Notes: a model not told the origin generated them from the letters alone. DNA of 23,928 nt from Collinsella sp. (GCA_019419625.1 DXZO01000019.1:76632-100559); one strand, 5' to 3'. Positions 8,767 to 16,263 are shown, counted from the first letter of the stretch. Numbers and translations are program-made.

Positions 8767-8781
8767 GTACAGTTGTACAGT
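8767..8781. promoter_or_regulatory. GTACAGT direct repeat, candidate operator of the Pip operon
   Basis: GTACAGT occurs twice, at 8767-8773 and 8775-8781, separated by one T. On the minus strand TATATT follows 18-23 bases downstream (8751-8746), a plausible -10 for the Pip operon, so the repeat would cover its -35 region. No regulator gene lies nearby to pair with it. Confidence 0.35.
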
Positions 8782-8837
8782 ATCTCAAATTTCAGCAGGT
8801 CACAAAACCACAACCCGCACAAATTAGCAATCCGAAT

Positions 8838-8891
8838 AGTCATCGGGGGCGTTCTTAAACGACTACTCAAACAAGAACGTCCCCGATGACT
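8838..8891. repeat. 19-bp inverted repeat in the gene-free region
   Basis: The arms 8838-8856 and 8873-8891 pair over 19 positions with a single G-T mismatch, around a 16-base loop. No T-run follows on either strand. It contains the phrase AACGTCCCC, and similar GGGACGTTC-like strings occur near 11300 in this window, so it may belong to a dispersed repeat type. Confidence 0.65.
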
Positions 8892-8935
8892 ACTTAGGGC
8901 CACGAAAGCGTCGCAGGTTGAGCATAAGTCAGCGA

Positions 8936-9033
8936 AAACGCCCCTAAGCGAGCAAGGTGACGTGAAAGAGGAGGGAAGCGTACTTTGGTACGCGGCCGAC
9001 GATTGAACGTCAGATTGCCGCTTAGGGGCGTTT
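8936..9033. other. Nested three-tier hairpin, candidate structured RNA or repeat element
   Basis: Three stems are nested on one axis. The outer stem is a perfect 15 bp (8936-8950 with 9019-9033, core CGCCCCTAAGCG). The middle one is GCAA/TTGC plus TGACGT/ACGTCA (8952-8963 with 9007-9018) with a 2x2 internal loop. The inner one is GCGTAC-TTTG-GTACGC (8978-8993). The inner region between stems is purine-rich on the plus strand (GAAAGAGGAGGGAAG). No reading frame of note crosses it. The strand of any transcript is uncertain: on the minus strand the outer stem ends in GGGGCGTTTT and would lie downstream of htpG. Confidence 0.5.
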
Positions 9034-9043
9034 GCAGCGTCGA

Positions 9044-9076
9044 GTAGTTACGCGGTTCGTAGAACCGCGTAACTAC
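9044..9076 (-). repeat. Perfect hairpin immediately after htpG
   Basis: GTAGTTACGCGGTTC (9044-9058) and its exact complement (9062-9076) form a 15-bp stem with a three-base loop, only four bases past the htpG stop. No T-run follows on the minus strand, so it would protect the 3' end or act as a weak stop rather than as a classical terminator. Confidence 0.7.
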
Positions 9077-9080
9077 CCAA

Positions 9081-11105
9081 TTACATAAGCTCGCAGACAG
9101 CTGCTGCGAAGGCAACGGGGTCCTCAGGGAGGATGCCCTCGACCAGCAGGGCCTGATCGTAGAGCAGGCCGGAGTACTGCTTGATCTTGTCGGCGTCGCC
9201 GGCCTTCTGGGCAGCGACGAGCTTGGCGAAGACCGGGTGTTTGGCGTTGAGCTCGAGCACGCGCTGGCTCTTGGGCATACCGTCGGGCGCGCCCTCAGGA
9301 CCCTTCTGAAGCACCTTCTCCATCTCGAGCGAAAGCGGACCCTCGGTGGTGATGCAAGCGGGGGCATCGGTCAGGCGCGCGGAGACGGCAACTTTCTCGA
9401 CCTTGTCACCGAGCGCCTCCTTCATAGCGCTAAAGAGGTCCTCGTTTTCCTTGGTGGCGTCCTCGGCCTCCTTCTTCTCGTCCTCGGTCGCCAGATCAAG
9501 ATCGCCAGTCGCGACGTTCTTGAGCTCCAGGTGACGATCCTCGACCTCGGGCTCGGCACCGTCGGCAACGGCCTTCTCGGCAGCCTCGCGGGCAGCGTCG
9601 TCTTCGTAGATCTTAGGCATATCGGCGGCAACGTACTCACGCATAGCCTGGAACGTAAACTCATCCACATCCTGCGTCAGCAACAGCACGTCATAGCCGC
9701 GCTCGAGCACGCCCTTTACCACGGGCATCTTGGCCAAGCGCTCACGCGAGTCGCCGGCGGCGTAGTAGATGGCCTTCTGATCCTCGGGCATGCCCTTGGC
9801 ATACTCGGCCAGGGTAATCATCTTCTGCTCCTTGGCAGACCAGAACAGTAGCAGGTCGGCGAGCTCATCGGCCTTCATGCCATAGCTCGAGTAGATGCCG
9901 TACTTAAGGCCGCGGCCAAAGTTCTCAAAGAACTTCTCGTAGGCCTCGCGGTCGTTGTCGCGCATGTCCTCAAGATCGGCAGTGATCTTCTTCTCGACAC
10001 GCTTGGCAATGGCCTTGAGCTGACGGTTCTGTTGCAGCGTCTCACGCGAAATATTGAGCGTCACGTCGGCAGAGTCCACGACACCGCGCACAAAGTTGTA
10101 GTAGTCGGGCAGCAGGTCGTCGCACTTCTCCATAATCAGCACGTTGGAGCTGTAGAGCGCCAGGCCCTTCTCGTAGTCCTTGCTGTACAGATCGAACGGG
10201 GCGCGACCCGGCACAAACAGCAGCGCATCGTACTCAAGCGTGCCCTCGGCGTGGAAGCTGATAGTGCGCGCGGGATCGTCAAAGTCGTGGAACGTGGACT
10301 TGTAGAACTCGTCGTAATCCTTCTGCTCAACGTCGGAGCTGCGCTTTTTCCAGATCGGCGTCATGGAGTTGATGGTCTCGAGCTCCTGGTAGTCCTCGTA
10401 CTCGGGCTTGTAATCATCCGGCGCGTCCTCGGGCTTGGGCTTCTGGCGGCTCTTGCTCACCATCATCTGAATCGGGTAGCGCACATAGTTGCTGTACTGC
10501 TGAATCAGGCTCTTGAGGCCCCACTCGGTCAGGAAGCGATCGTAGGTCTCGGCCTCGCCGTCGGCGTCGAGCTTCTCGTTCTCGCGCAGCGTCAGAATGA
10601 CATCGGTACCGTGCTCAGCACGCTCGCCATCCTCGATGGTGTAGCCCTCAAGACCGTCGGACTCCCAAACGTGGGCGGTATCCTCGCCATAAGCGCGGCT
10701 GACGACCTTCACGTGGCTGGCAACCATAAAGGCGGAGTAGAAACCCACGCCAAACTGACCGATGATGTCGACATCGGAGCCCTGCTGCTCGGCGTTCTCG
10801 GTCTTAAACTCCTCGGAGCCGGAATGGGCGATGGTGCCCAGATTGCGCTCGAGTTCCTCGGCGGTCATGCCGATACCGTTATCCGAAATCGTGATGGTAC
10901 GGGCATCTTTATCAAAGGAAACACGGATGGCCAAGTCGCCCTGGTCGAGCTTGACGCTCGGATCCTGCAGGCTCTTAAAGTTGAGCTTGTCGACGGCATC
11001 GCTCGCGTTGGAGATAAGCTCGCGCAGGAAGATTTCCTTATTGGTGTAGATGGAGTTGATCATGAGGTCGAGCAGTTTTTTGCTCTCGGTCTTAAATTGA
11101 CGCAT
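9081..11105 (-). CDS. htpG: Molecular chaperone HtpG (Hsp90 family)
   Basis: A 674-residue Hsp90-type ATP-dependent chaperone of the cytoplasm. The N-terminal GHKL ATPase shows the expected motifs: LRELISNASDAVDKL (Mg/ATP site), DNGIGM, GTIAHSGSEEF and GQFGVGFYSAFMVA (ATP lid). A middle domain follows, with DLYSKDYEKGLALYSSNV and the catalytic-loop region LNISRETLQQNRQLKAI. Then come an acidic linker and the C-terminal dimerisation region ending in PEDPVAFAAAVCELM. There is no eukaryotic MEEVD tail, as expected. The ATG at 11105 has AAAGGAC upstream. The protein is about 50 residues longer than the E. coli one, mostly through the acidic stretch rich in E, D and A near 500-560. It is probably transcribed alone. 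A terminator-like hairpin sits in front of it, and no CIRCE or HspR-type operator is visible. Confidence 0.97.
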   Translation of the reverse strand: MRQFKTESKKLLDLMINSIYTNKEIFLRELISNASDAVDKLNFKSLQDPSVKLDQGDLAIRVSFDKDARTITISDNGIGMTAEELERNLGTIAHSGSEEFKTENAEQQGSDVDIIGQFGVGFYSAFMVASHVKVVSRAYGEDTAHVWESDGLEGYTIEDGERAEHGTDVILTLRENEKLDADGEAETYDRFLTEWGLKSLIQQYSNYVRYPIQMMVSKSRQKPKPEDAPDDYKPEYEDYQELETINSMTPIWKKRSSDVEQKDYDEFYKSTFHDFDDPARTISFHAEGTLEYDALLFVPGRAPFDLYSKDYEKGLALYSSNVLIMEKCDDLLPDYYNFVRGVVDSADVTLNISRETLQQNRQLKAIAKRVEKKITADLEDMRDNDREAYEKFFENFGRGLKYGIYSSYGMKADELADLLLFWSAKEQKMITLAEYAKGMPEDQKAIYYAAGDSRERLAKMPVVKGVLERGYDVLLLTQDVDEFTFQAMREYVAADMPKIYEDDAAREAAEKAVADGAEPEVEDRHLELKNVATGDLDLATEDEKKEAEDATKENEDLFSAMKEALGDKVEKVAVSARLTDAPACITTEGPLSLEMEKVLQKGPEGAPDGMPKSQRVLELNAKHPVFAKLVAAQKAGDADKIKQYSGLLYDQALLVEGILPEDPVAFAAAVCELM

Positions 11106-11135
11106 GTGCAGTCCTTTCGCGCTACCCCCGTCCGC

Positions 11136-11160
11136 AAAAACGGCCCGGTTGCCCGAGCCG
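11136..11160 (-). terminator. Terminator hairpin between the cps operon and htpG (htpG leader)
   Basis: On the minus strand CGGCTCGG-GCAA-CCGGGCCG forms an 8-bp stem with one U-G wobble and a stable GCAA tetraloop, followed directly by TTTTT. It ends 30 bp before the htpG start codon. It may terminate the upstream GNAT transcript, or act as an attenuator of htpG, because there is little room for a full promoter between it and the start. Confidence 0.8.
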
Positions 11161-11191
11161 CATCGCAGACCTGCTATGTTCAGACTTAGAT

Positions 11192-11220
11192 TTTATAACC
11201 CATTAGCGCGCATATATACA
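11192..11220 (-). promoter_or_regulatory. Weak candidate promoter of htpG
   Basis: On the minus strand TGTATA (11220-11215) and TATAAA (11197-11192) are 17 bases apart. This would start transcription near 11185 and put the terminator hairpin inside an 80-base leader. The -35 match is poor; the A/T-rich -10 is the only such site in the interval. Confidence 0.25.
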
Positions 11221-11306
11221 TAAGGAATCGAAAAACTGTATGTTGCAATGCCCCATGCGCCAATTGCCGAGGAGTGTCCCCGACCGCCGGCAGAAAAGGA
11301 ACGTCC

Positions 11307-11807
11307 CTATCTGTCGCCCAGCAGTTTGGCCATCCAGGCATGCGGCTGGCCTTCGTCTTCGTAGTCCACCGGCGCGATCTGCGTGTAGCCCGCCTTGGCA
11401 TAGAGCGGCAGCACGTACTCCTGTGCATGCAACTTTATGAGCTTGGCGCCAGCATCGCGTGCGGCAGTATCGCTGGCCTCGACAATCTTGCTCGCCAGAC
11501 CGCGGCGGCGCATTGAAGATAGCACCGCAACGCGGCCCATAATGTATGTCTCCCCCGCCGCGACGCCTTCGTCCATATCGCACGCCGGCGACACCGGGGC
11601 CTCCGCGTCGGCCATACGCTCGAGTTCCTCGGGAAACACGCGCGAACAGCCAGCGAGCTCGCCGTCAACGTAGAGCGTCACGTGGATGCAACTCGGAGCC
11701 TCGTCGATAGCGTCAAACTCGTTTTCGTAGCCCTGTTCGTCCATAAAAACGACGCGGCGCACCAACGCCGCGTCATCAAAGCATCCCGTCTTAAGTTGGA
11801 TATCCAT
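11307..11807 (-). CDS. GNAT-family N-acetyltransferase (ElaA-like)
   Basis: A 166-residue acyl-CoA-dependent acetyltransferase. The acetyl-CoA site is MGRVAVLSSMRRRGLASKIV (motif A, with the R-x-x-G-x-A loop), followed by KLIKLHAQEYVLPLYAKAGY and the ending EDEGQPHAWM. That ending resembles the ElaA subgroup (HAQ...FY...GF...EDGIPH.M). The N-terminal part VVFMDEQGYENEFDAIDEA is also ElaA-like. The ATG at 11807 is chosen because AAAGGG lies six bases upstream; the ATG at 11825 has none. It follows the CpsB-like gene by 39 bp and is probably the last gene of that operon. The substrate is unknown. Confidence 0.88.
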   Translation of the reverse strand: MDIQLKTGCFDDAALVRRVVFMDEQGYENEFDAIDEAPSCIHVTLYVDGELAGCSRVFPEELERMADAEAPVSPACDMDEGVAAGETYIMGRVAVLSSMRRRGLASKIVEASDTAARDAGAKLIKLHAQEYVLPLYAKAGYTQIAPVDYEDEGQPHAWMAKLLGDR

Positions 11808-11846
11808 GGCTGCCCTTTCATTCAATGCGAACGTTAGGGACAGATT

Positions 11847-12497
11847 TTAGCGAAAATGAGCTCCGCGCACGCTAAACTTCGCGCGAGCCTTCGCCAGGCT
11901 GTCGTAATGACCCACATTATGGGCATCGCTCGCGATGAAGCTGTACAGGTTCTGATCGAACAGGCGCTGTGCCGGCTTTTTCTCGCGACCAAAGCGACCG
12001 CCGGTAATAAAGTCCGCCGAAGCTTGCAGCTTGCAGCCCATATCGACCAGGCGCTCCGCCACGCTTACATCCTTTTGAACCGCACGATAGCGCTCAGGAT
12101 GAGCGATGATCACCTGGTAGCCACGGCACTGCAAATCGTAAATCGTGTTCTCGTACTCTCTAAACGCATACGCATCGGCATGCGTCGAAAGCTCGAGCAG
12201 AAACTCGTTGGTCCCATCGAAATGCAGGTGCTCCGCGGCATCGATACCAAGCTCAACGAGCTTTCGATGGTTGACCTCGAAGCCCATCTGGAGCGGAAAA
12301 CCGTCAGCGTTATCGCGCAGCAGCTCAAAGGCATCCCACATCTTGTCGTAATCAAAATAGGGATCACGGCAGTGAGGAGTGCAAACGATTCTGGTTACAC
12401 CGGCCCGCTTGGCAGCCTCGAGCATCGCCAAGCTCTCTTCGAGATCGGCGGCGCCGTCGTCTACACCCGGCAAGATATGGCAATGAATGTCACGCAT
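11847..12497 (-). CDS. CpsB/YwqE-type tyrosine-protein phosphatase (PHP superfamily)
   Basis: A 216-residue manganese-dependent phosphotyrosine phosphatase of the CpsB/CapC/YwqE type. These enzymes remove phosphate from the tyrosine cluster of the CpsD-type kinase and so reset capsule or exopolysaccharide synthesis. Metal-ligand motifs are complete: DIHCHILPGVDDG (His5, His7), TPH (His42), GFEVNHR (Glu74), IAHPERY (133-137) and SDAHN (190-194). Length matches the Firmicute CpsB proteins, which are about 240-255 residues, slightly short at the C-terminus. The ATG at 12497 has AAGG upstream. It sits 17 bp after the kinase gene, in the expected partnership. Confidence 0.93.
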   Translation of the reverse strand: MRDIHCHILPGVDDGAADLEESLAMLEAAKRAGVTRIVCTPHCRDPYFDYDKMWDAFELLRDNADGFPLQMGFEVNHRKLVELGIDAAEHLHFDGTNEFLLELSTHADAYAFREYENTIYDLQCRGYQVIIAHPERYRAVQKDVSVAERLVDMGCKLQASADFITGGRFGREKKPAQRLFDQNLYSFIASDAHNVGHYDSLAKARAKFSVRGAHFR

Positions 12498-12514
12498 AGG
12501 TCGGCCTTAATCAA

Positions 12515-13252
12515 CTAAACGTTTGCTCGGTTGGTGAAGATGCCCTTTTTGGAAGTGCCCTGATTGTCGGAGCCCTTCTTAACCTTCTTACCGTCCTTGG
12601 TGTAGTAAGAATAGTAGTACTCGCTGGTCTCGGTCTCACAGTAATTCATGACGGTACCGATGAGCTTGACCTTCTCGGACTTCTTAAGCTGGGCGATAGC
12701 GTTGAGCGCCTCTTCGCGCTTGGTAAAGTCCTCGCGCACCACGAACAGCGTGCCGTCGGTCAGGCTGGCAATCTCGGCAGCATCGATGAAGGTGCCGACC
12801 GGGGGAGCATCGAAGATGACGTACTGGAACTTAGCAGACAGTGCCTTGACCAACTTGGAAAAGCGATGGGAGACGATGATGTCGGCAGGATTGGGAATGT
12901 GCGGCTCGGCATCGAGGAAGTAGAAGTTCTTCTGACCCGTCTCGACAATTGCCTGGTCAATGGAGATCTGTTCGGAAAGGACCGCATAGAGTCCGCCGCG
13001 CGAACGAACGCCGAGCATATCGGAAAGGGACCTGCGGCGCATATCGGCCTCGACCAGGAGCACGGACTTGCCGCTCGTGGCGATTGCCTGAGCAAGGTTA
13101 ATGGAAACCGTAGACTTGCCCTCGTTGGGAATCGAGGAGGTAACGGTGATGGTGCGAATGGGGTCGTCCACGCTCGCAAAGCGGATGTTGGCCAGAAGGG
13201 TCTTGGCGGCATTCTGTACAACGAGCTTATCGGTGTTCTTTGCCTTAGCCAT
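12515..13252 (-). CDS. CpsD/CapB-family tyrosine-protein kinase (BY-kinase)
   Basis: A 245-residue cytoplasmic bacterial tyrosine kinase of the polysaccharide co-polymerase system. It has Walker A SSIPNEGKST (39-48), Walker A' LLVEADMRRRSL (65-76) and Walker B YVIFDAPPVG (144-153). The C-terminal autophosphorylation cluster is visible as Y204 and Y212, Y213, Y214, Y216, Y217, followed by a Lys-rich tail. In this family the kinase needs the CpsC membrane protein as activator, and that gene lies just upstream with only two bases between stop and start. The ribosome site GAAAGGTGG is inside the end of cpsC. The CpsB-like phosphatase follows. Polymerisation and export genes are not in the window. 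Confidence 0.94.
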   Translation of the reverse strand: MAKAKNTDKLVVQNAAKTLLANIRFASVDDPIRTITVTSSIPNEGKSTVSINLAQAIATSGKSVLLVEADMRRRSLSDMLGVRSRGGLYAVLSEQISIDQAIVETGQKNFYFLDAEPHIPNPADIIVSHRFSKLVKALSAKFQYVIFDAPPVGTFIDAAEIASLTDGTLFVVREDFTKREEALNAIAQLKKSEKVKLIGTVMNYCETETSEYYYSYYTKDGKKVKKGSDNQGTSKKGIFTNRANV

Positions 13253-13254
13253 GC

Positions 13255-13911
13255 CTATTTACCACCTTTCATAGCCGGAATTCGGCCAACAACGGGAATA
13301 CCCAGGAGCTCTTCTGCCTCTTCGGCACCGCGGATGCGGGTATTGAGCATGTCTGCCAAAACGACATAGGCAACTGCGATAAAGATACCGGCGAGGAACG
13401 CGACGGCAATATACAGCGTGCGCTTGGGGCCGCTGGGGGCTTCGGGGGTCTTAGCCTCGTCGATAACGTTGATGCTCTGGGCAGCGCCGACGTTCTGAGC
13501 GACCGTACTCACCGAGCTGGCAATGGCCTTTGCGACCTCAGCCGTCTCCTTGGCATCGGTGCCGGTAACCGAAAGCGTAATGACACGCGTGGTGGTCTCG
13601 GAGGAAACAGACACCTTGTAGTCATCCAAATCGGTGAGGCCCAGTTCTTTGGCGGCGCCGCTCTTAACGCTATCGCTATCCAGCAGCGTGGCGATATCGT
13701 TGGAAAGCATCTGGCTCGCCGAGAGATCGTTGTAGCTCATCTGACCGCTATCGTCGGTCTTGGCGAGAATGTACATGCTCGTCGTCGCGGTATAGGTGTT
13801 GTCCATCGCAACGAAGGACACGATGCCCATGGCGATCGCGCAGACCACCGGAAGGGTGATGACCAGCTTGAGGTGCTTCTTCAGCAGCTGGAACAGTTCG
13901 AGAAGGGTCAT
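13255..13911 (-). CDS. Wzz/CpsC-family chain-length and kinase-activator membrane protein
   Basis: A 218-residue polysaccharide co-polymerase (Wzz domain). It has a short cytoplasmic start, a membrane helix (about 17-37, LVITLPVVCAIAMGIVSFV), an extracytoplasmic domain of about 125 residues with ATTSMYIL and the Wzz-like DLSASQMLSNDIATLL, and a Pro-rich segment (PEAPSGPKR). Then come a second helix (about 165-187) and a cytoplasmic tail with ADMLNTRIRGAEEAEELLGIPVVGRIP, the part that contacts and activates the kinase. The ATG at 13911 has GAAAGGC upstream. It is first in the operon, preceded by a promoter candidate. It regulates chain length and export of capsule or exopolysaccharide together with the next two genes. 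Confidence 0.93.
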   Translation of the reverse strand: MTLLELFQLLKKHLKLVITLPVVCAIAMGIVSFVAMDNTYTATTSMYILAKTDDSGQMSYNDLSASQMLSNDIATLLDSDSVKSGAAKELGLTDLDDYKVSVSSETTTRVITLSVTGTDAKETAEVAKAIASSVSTVAQNVGAAQSINVIDEAKTPEAPSGPKRTLYIAVAFLAGIFIAVAYVVLADMLNTRIRGAEEAEELLGIPVVGRIPAMKGGK

Positions 13912-13958
13912 GCAGCTTGCCTTTCATTTCCCCAGTTCGGATTGACAAAACTGTCCGT

Positions 13959-13987
13959 ATGTTATCGCATCTTTTTACCGAGACCAA
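13959..13987 (-). promoter_or_regulatory. Candidate promoter of the cps regulatory operon
   Basis: On the minus strand TTGGTC (13987-13982) and TAACAT (13964-13959) are exactly 17 bases apart. Transcription would start about 40 bases before the CpsC-like start codon. A second A/T-rich site, TATAGA, lies a little further upstream. Confidence 0.45.
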
Positions 13988-14003
13988 ACTCTATACATAA
14001 GAA

Positions 14004-14017
14004 ACAGGCTCTCCTGT
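14004..14017. promoter_or_regulatory. Small dyad upstream of the cps promoter
   Basis: ACAGG-CTCT-CCTGT forms perfect 5-bp arms, about 17-30 bp upstream of the candidate -35 of the cps regulatory operon. It could be an operator, but with arms this short chance is possible. Confidence 0.25.
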
Positions 14018-14052
14018 AAAAATGTCGGAAGCAATCGTAAAATTGCACAACA

Positions 14053-14081
14053 ACGCCGCACCCGAAAGTCAAATGCGGCGT
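14053..14081 (-). terminator. Probable terminator after phoR
   Basis: ACGCCGCA and TGCGGCGT (14053-14060 with 14074-14081) form a perfect 8-bp stem around a 13-base loop, 26 bp past the phoR stop. On the minus strand TGTTGTGCAATTTT follows, so the T-run is interrupted and delayed. It separates the pst/pho genes from the cps operon. Confidence 0.55.
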
Positions 14082-14106
14082 CTACATCAATATCTATGTT
14101 GTATCG

Positions 14107-15531
14107 CTATGCGAATGGCTCGTCCTGCTGTATGGGAAACGTCACCGTAATGGTGGTTCCCACGCCCAACTCGCTCGACAGATCGAGCGTGGCGTGATGA
14201 TACAGGGCCGCATGCTTGACAATGGCAAGCCCCAGGCCGGTTCCGCCGCGTGCCTTGGACCTACTCTTGTCCACGCGATAGAACCGCTCAAATACCTTGC
14301 CCTGTTCTTCAGGCGCGATACCGATTCCCGTGTCGGCGACAGCGAGGAACGGATGGCCTTCGTCGTTGGTGCCGCACTGCAGCGTAACCGTACCGCCGGG
14401 CCGATTGTAGCGGATGGCGTTGCTTGCCAGATTATAGATGAGCTCGTCAATCAAGCGCGACACGCCTTCGATGACCACAGGCTTGGTCTCATGACTTATC
14501 GTCACATTCGCCTGACGGGCAACCTGTTCAAGGCGCTGCTCAACCGCGTAGATCGCACGCGAGAGCTCAATAGGCTCCGTGGACCCAATGGGCACTGCCT
14601 CGCCTTCAGTTGCACGTTCGGCCTCGTCCAAGTTAGACAGCGTAAGGATGTCGTTGACAAGCGCTGCCAAGCGGCCCGCCTCACGATAGATGCGACCGCC
14701 AAAGTTGCGCAGGTCGTCCTCGCCCTCGACCATGCCATTTGCGATGAGCTCGGCATAGCCCGAAATCGCCGTAAGCGGCGTCTTGAGCTCATGGGTGATA
14801 TTCGCCGTGAACTCGCGGCGCATACGGTCGTTATCCGCTAGCACCGCCATTTGGCGCTTGAGTTCCTGGCGCTGCGACTCGATACGCTCAAGCATGGGGA
14901 CCATCTCGGCATAGGCGTGCTCATAGCTACGGCGAGGGTGATCCAAATCCACCTCTTGCAACGGCGCGATGATGGCACGGGACTCACGGCGCGCCATAAA
15001 AAACGAGAGTACTGCACCCGCTGCTGCGATAAGCAGCATCGGCGCCAGCATCGACAGCAAAATCGCCGCAACGCCAGGCTGGGCCTGCGCCAAGCGAACG
15101 ACCTGGCCGTTATCAAGGGTGACGGCGCGATACAGCATAATCTCGTCGAGTGTAGAGCTTGCGCGCTCCGCGGAACCCGAACCGCTCTCAAAGGCCTCGA
15201 TGACCTCGGGGCGATCACCATGGTTGGGCAGTGTGGAAGGCGACGCCTCGTTGTCGTAGGCAACAGATCCATCCTTATTGATCAGCGTGATACGAAGATC
15301 CTCGCGATCGAGGCTTCGCAAGAACGGAATGGGCTCCTGTTGCTCGTCGAGGGCGGCAGCAATGAGCTCGGTTTCCTGCGCCAGATTGGCACTCGTGGCA
15401 TCCGCCAAAGTGTTTTGCACAAAGAACGCACCCAGCACCGTAAACGCCACGATAACTGCCATGGCGCAGACAAAGATCGTCACAAAAACGCGGTGCGACA
15501 GCGTATGTTTTCCCTGGGGGGCGAAGACCAC
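14107..15531 (-). CDS. phoR: PhoR-like sensor histidine kinase
   Basis: A 474-residue membrane sensor kinase. It has helices at about 14-37 and 155-179 flanking an extracytoplasmic domain with RITLINKDGSVAYDNE and NHGDRPEV, the pattern seen in Gram-positive PhoR sensors. A short coiled linker replaces the usual PAS domain. Then come the H-box ANITHELKTPL (His247), the N-box NLASNAIRYNRPGG, DTGIGI, the F-box KVFERFYRVDKSRS and GGTGLGLAIVKH. It should phosphorylate the adjacent regulator in response to phosphate limitation. The start is GTG at 15531, with GGAGG eight bases upstream, three bases after the regulator's stop codon, so the two are coupled. The phosphate role rests on the neighbour pstB and the sensor-domain pattern. 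Confidence 0.87.
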   Translation of the reverse strand: MVFAPQGKHTLSHRVFVTIFVCAMAVIVAFTVLGAFFVQNTLADATSANLAQETELIAAALDEQQEPIPFLRSLDREDLRITLINKDGSVAYDNEASPSTLPNHGDRPEVIEAFESGSGSAERASSTLDEIMLYRAVTLDNGQVVRLAQAQPGVAAILLSMLAPMLLIAAAGAVLSFFMARRESRAIIAPLQEVDLDHPRRSYEHAYAEMVPMLERIESQRQELKRQMAVLADNDRMRREFTANITHELKTPLTAISGYAELIANGMVEGEDDLRNFGGRIYREAGRLAALVNDILTLSNLDEAERATEGEAVPIGSTEPIELSRAIYAVEQRLEQVARQANVTISHETKPVVIEGVSRLIDELIYNLASNAIRYNRPGGTVTLQCGTNDEGHPFLAVADTGIGIAPEEQGKVFERFYRVDKSRSKARGGTGLGLAIVKHAALYHHATLDLSSELGVGTTITVTFPIQQDEPFA

Positions 15532-15534
15532 GGG

Positions 15535-16263
15535 TTACTCCTCCGATGCGGTGGCCGCGGTGTCGTCGCCTTCGGCACCATCACCGGCAGAAGGCTCGGC
15601 CAGGCGATAACCCACGCCGCGCACGGTCTCGATGGCGCTGGCATGCTCGCCCAGTTTTTGGCGAAGCGTCTGCACGTGCACGTCAACGGTGCGCGAACCG
15701 CCGTCGAAGTCCCAGCCCCACACGCTCTGCAGCAACGACTCGCGGGTAAAGACCACGCCGGGCTTGCGCATGAGGTACTCGAGCAGGTCGAACTCGCGCA
15801 GGGTGAGCTTAAGCGGCTCGCCGGCAACGGTCACCTCGCGATGGCTGGGCGAAAGCACGATGTCGCCCACGCTGAGCACATCGCTCGCCTGCTTGACCAT
15901 GCCGCCGCGACGCAGCAGTGCGCGGCAGCGGCTCGCAAGCTCCATGAGCGAAAACGGCTTAGTCAGGTAATCGTCGGCACCGCCATCGAGCGCCATCACC
16001 TTGTCGAGTTCGGTGTCCTTGGCGGTAAGCATCATGATGGGCACCGTCGCCGTCAGGCGATCGGCACGCAGGCGACGCATAATCGCCAAGCCATCGGTGT
16101 CGGGCAGCATGATATCGAGCAGCACAGCATCGGGCACCCGTCGTGCCACGGCAGCTTTAAACTCGCCATCACACGAAAAGCCCTCGGCCTCGATTCCCTG
16201 CTTGCGCAGCGCGTAGACTGTCAAATCCCTGATGTTGTCATCGTCCTCGACGTAATAGATCAT
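15535..16263 (-). CDS. phoP: PhoP/PhoB-like response regulator (OmpR family)
   Basis: A 242-residue response regulator. The receiver domain has an acidic pocket at E6/D7/D8, phospho-acceptor D50 (VLLDIMLP), T80 and K102 (LTKPF). It is followed by a winged-helix DNA-binding domain with LTLREFDLLEYLMRKPGVVFTRE, the recognition-helix stretch RTVDVHVQTLRQKLG and the ending ETVRGVGYRL. A short acidic, Ala-rich tail (AGDGAEGDDTAATASEE) is additional. The ATG at 16263 has AAAGGGG upstream. It is 64 bp after pstB and directly before phoR. It probably activates phosphate-starvation genes; a PHO box could not be assigned with confidence here. Confidence 0.88.
   Translation of the reverse strand: MIYYVEDDDNIRDLTVYALRKQGIEAEGFSCDGEFKAAVARRVPDAVLLDIMLPDTDGLAIMRRLRADRLTATVPIMMLTAKDTELDKVMALDGGADDYLTKPFSLMELASRCRALLRRGGMVKQASDVLSVGDIVLSPSHREVTVAGEPLKLTLREFDLLEYLMRKPGVVFTRESLLQSVWGWDFDGGSRTVDVHVQTLRQKLGEHASAIETVRGVGYRLAEPSAGDGAEGDDTAATASEE

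Noticed and set aside
10032..11189. 385-codon plus-strand frame opposite htpG
   Set aside because: Mirror of the htpG reading frame, rich in Val/Leu/Gly/His without motifs; htpG is certain on the other strand.
11106..11306. CIRCE or HspR-type operator in front of htpG
   Set aside because: No TTAGCACTC-N9-GAGTGCTAA or CTTGAGT-N7-ACTCAAG-like sequence is present; TTAGCGCGC at 11203 lacks a partner.
11203..11583. 126-codon minus-strand frame overlapping the acetyltransferase
   Set aside because: It is in a different frame of the same strand as the GNAT gene, whose motifs are intact; it has no ribosome site.
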